A DNA stretch of 64,000 bases, taken from the NCBI RefSeq assembly GCF_900176885.1, contig NZ_LT839648.1, positions 3,248,328 to 3,312,327 on the forward strand. The letters run 5' to 3'. Source of the DNA: Oceanobacillus senegalensis (GTDB lineage Bacteria > Bacillota > Bacilli > Bacillales > Amphibacillaceae). The notes below the pieces were generated by a model, which worked only from the letters and a program-made list of their open reading frames with translations, was not told the origin of the DNA and ran no database searches. Below, one piece after another: positions 62,874 to 64,000 of the stretch; position 1 is the stretch's first letter, and each line of letters begins with the position of its first letter. A program made the position numbers and the translations under genes.

Positions 62874-64000
62874 CTATTCTTTTAAACCTAATAAATCATC
62901 CACAACTTTAACAATGCGTTCAACATATTTTTCACATTCTTCTTTAGTTGGCGCTTCCACCATCACACGAACTAAGGGTTCTGTTCCTGAAGGACGTACA
63001 AGAACGCGGCCCTCATCACCTAATTCCTTTTCTACCTTTTCGATTTCATTCAGGATTTTCAGGTTGTTCATTGCCTCATTTTTATCTTTAACTTTTACAT
63101 TTTTTAATACCTGTGGATAGATGATCATTTCATTAGCTAACTCTGATAATGGTTTTCCAGTTTCTTTCATAACATTAACAAGCTGTAATGCTGATAGCAT
63201 ACCATCTCCAGTTGTATTATAGTTTAAAAAGATAATATGACCTGATTGTTCTCCACCTAAATTATAACCACCTTTACGCATTTCCTCCATGACGTAACGG
63301 TCACCTACAGCGGTTTTCTGACTTTCTATTCCATTCTCTTTTAGTGCTTTATAGAAACCAATATTACTCATTACGGTTGATACGACTGTGTTCTGACGGA
63401 GCACCCCACGCTCATTTAAGAACTTAGCACAAATATACATAATTTGGTCTCCATCAACTATATTACCTTTCTCATCTACCGCAATAAGACGATCACCATC
63501 TCCATCAAAAGCCAAACCAACGTCTGCGCCCTTTTCCAATACGTATTCCTGAAGCTTCTCAGGATGAGTAGAGCCTACACCATCATTAATATTCAATCCA
63601 TTTGGTGTAGATCCCATCGAGAATATCTCCGCTTCAAGATCTGCAAATAAATGGGTAGCAAGACTTGATGTCGCACCGTGTGCACAATCGACTGCAATAG
63701 TCAGCCCCTCAAAGTCATTGTCAATCGTATCCTTCAAGAAGGAGAGGTATTTCTGTCCCCCTTCTAAATAATCATTGATAACACCTATATTTGGTCCAAC
63801 AGGGCGTGGTAATTGATCTTCACCATCTATGATTTTTTCAATTTCATTTTCTTGTTCATCGTTTAGTTTAAAACCATCTGGTCCAAAAAACTTAATTCCA
63901 TTATCCTCCACTGGATTATGTGAGGCTGAAATCATAATTCCTGCATGTGCACTAAGCGTCTTTGTTAAATAAGCAACACCAGGAGTAGAAATAACACCGA
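62874..64000 (-). CDS. glmM: phosphoglucosamine mutase, partial (N-terminus outside the window)
   Basis: About 375 residues of the usual 450 are present; the frame runs open through the right edge ([20 protein letters not shown] precedes the active site). The phosphoserine loop is [18 protein letters not shown]; the metal-binding loop is [16 protein letters not shown]; the sugar-binding loop is [10 protein letters not shown]; the phosphate-binding loop is [16 protein letters not shown]. The serine in SASHNP takes part in phosphoryl transfer. It converts glucosamine 6-phosphate to glucosamine 1-phosphate, the step after GlmS. The nearby order glmM-glmS is typical of Bacillus. An ATG at 63935 is internal, not the start. 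Confidence 0.96.
   Translation of the reverse strand, partial: GVISTPGVAYLTKTLSAHAGIMISASHNPVEDNGIKFFGPDGFKLNDEQENEIEKIIDGEDQLPRPVGPNIGVINDYLEGGQKYLSFLKDTIDNDFEGLTIAVDCAHGATSSLATHLFADLEAEIFSMGSTPNGLNINDGVGSTHPEKLQEYVLEKGADVGLAFDGDGDRLIAVDEKGNIVDGDQIMYICAKFLNERGVLRQNTVVSTVMSNIGFYKALKENGIESQKTAVGDRYVMEEMRKGGYNLGGEQSGHIIFLNYNTTGDGMLSALQLVNVMKETGKPLSELANEMIIYPQVLKNVKVKDKNEAMNNLKILNEIEKVEKELGDEGRVLVRPSGTEPLVRVMVEAPTKEECEKYVERIVKVVDDLLGLKE

Overview
The window looks like chromosomal DNA of a low-GC, endospore-forming member of the Bacillaceae. The general style recalls Oceanobacillus/Virgibacillus, but the genus is not settled by eye. The basis is a Bacillus-type 16S rRNA with tandem sigma-A promoters, AGGAGG ribosome sites with frequent TTG/GTG starts, a glmS ribozyme, glycine riboswitches, a glgBCDAP operon, a KatX-type catalase and an MhqR-type quinone-response operon. 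There is no prophage, CRISPR array, tRNA gene or intact transposon.

Layout. 1-1600: 5' part of a 16S rRNA gene (minus strand) and its two promoters. 1679-3065: a promoter, a three-codon upstream ORF, a three-state attenuator and a Vga-type ABC-F gene that has lost almost all of its second ATPase domain. 3175-10467: a FetAB/YjkBA-type ABC exporter, an MhqR-like regulator with a dioxygenase and an esterase, a cation exchanger, a luciferase-like oxidase and catechol 2,3-dioxygenase. Two copies of an inverted-repeat element with GAGGCTGGGACA-like ends lie among these genes. 10704-19548: mixed housekeeping genes (DUF3891, MscS channel, YfkAB radical SAM, spore-type catalase, 3-dehydroquinate dehydratase, trans-sulfuration enzyme, arginase-like protein, TPR protein).

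19628-30795 is a one-carbon and serine/glycine block on the minus strand: glyA-gcvT-gcvH-gcvPA-gcvPB, a HesB-fold protein, lipoamide dehydrogenase, purU and sdaAB-sdaAA. Ahead of glyA are two complete-looking tandem glycine riboswitches in series, each with its own terminator (four aptamers in total, one visibly shortened). Genes that make, split and use serine, glycine and C1 units are therefore gathered behind a glycine-sensing leader, although whether one transcript covers all of them is unknown.

30986-41098: a wrecked HAAS-domain membrane protein gene, rocD, an EcsC-family protein, a cassette of GTP cyclohydrolase II + RibD + HAD phosphatase that could in principle make 5-amino-6-ribitylaminouracil, a GntR regulator that shares a 12-bp box with the neighbouring brnQ promoter, and an MtnE-like aminotransferase. 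41366-52079: glycogen operon glgBCDAP with a divergent type I pullulanase. 52300-60482: a serine recombinase with a degenerate active site and a KTSC tail, a patatin-like protein, and assorted single genes (LLM oxidase, methyltransferase, PanE, YjbQ, YkuK, DUF1992, AI-2E-family permease). 60552-64000: glmS with its self-cleaving ribozyme, and glmM running off the right edge.

The strongest leads for follow-up are the serial glycine riboswitches, the ribosome-controlled attenuator in front of a truncated resistance-type ABC-F gene, the riboflavin-precursor cassette and the GntR/brnQ shared box. All functional statements come from reading the sequence and from recall of protein families; no search or folding program was run.
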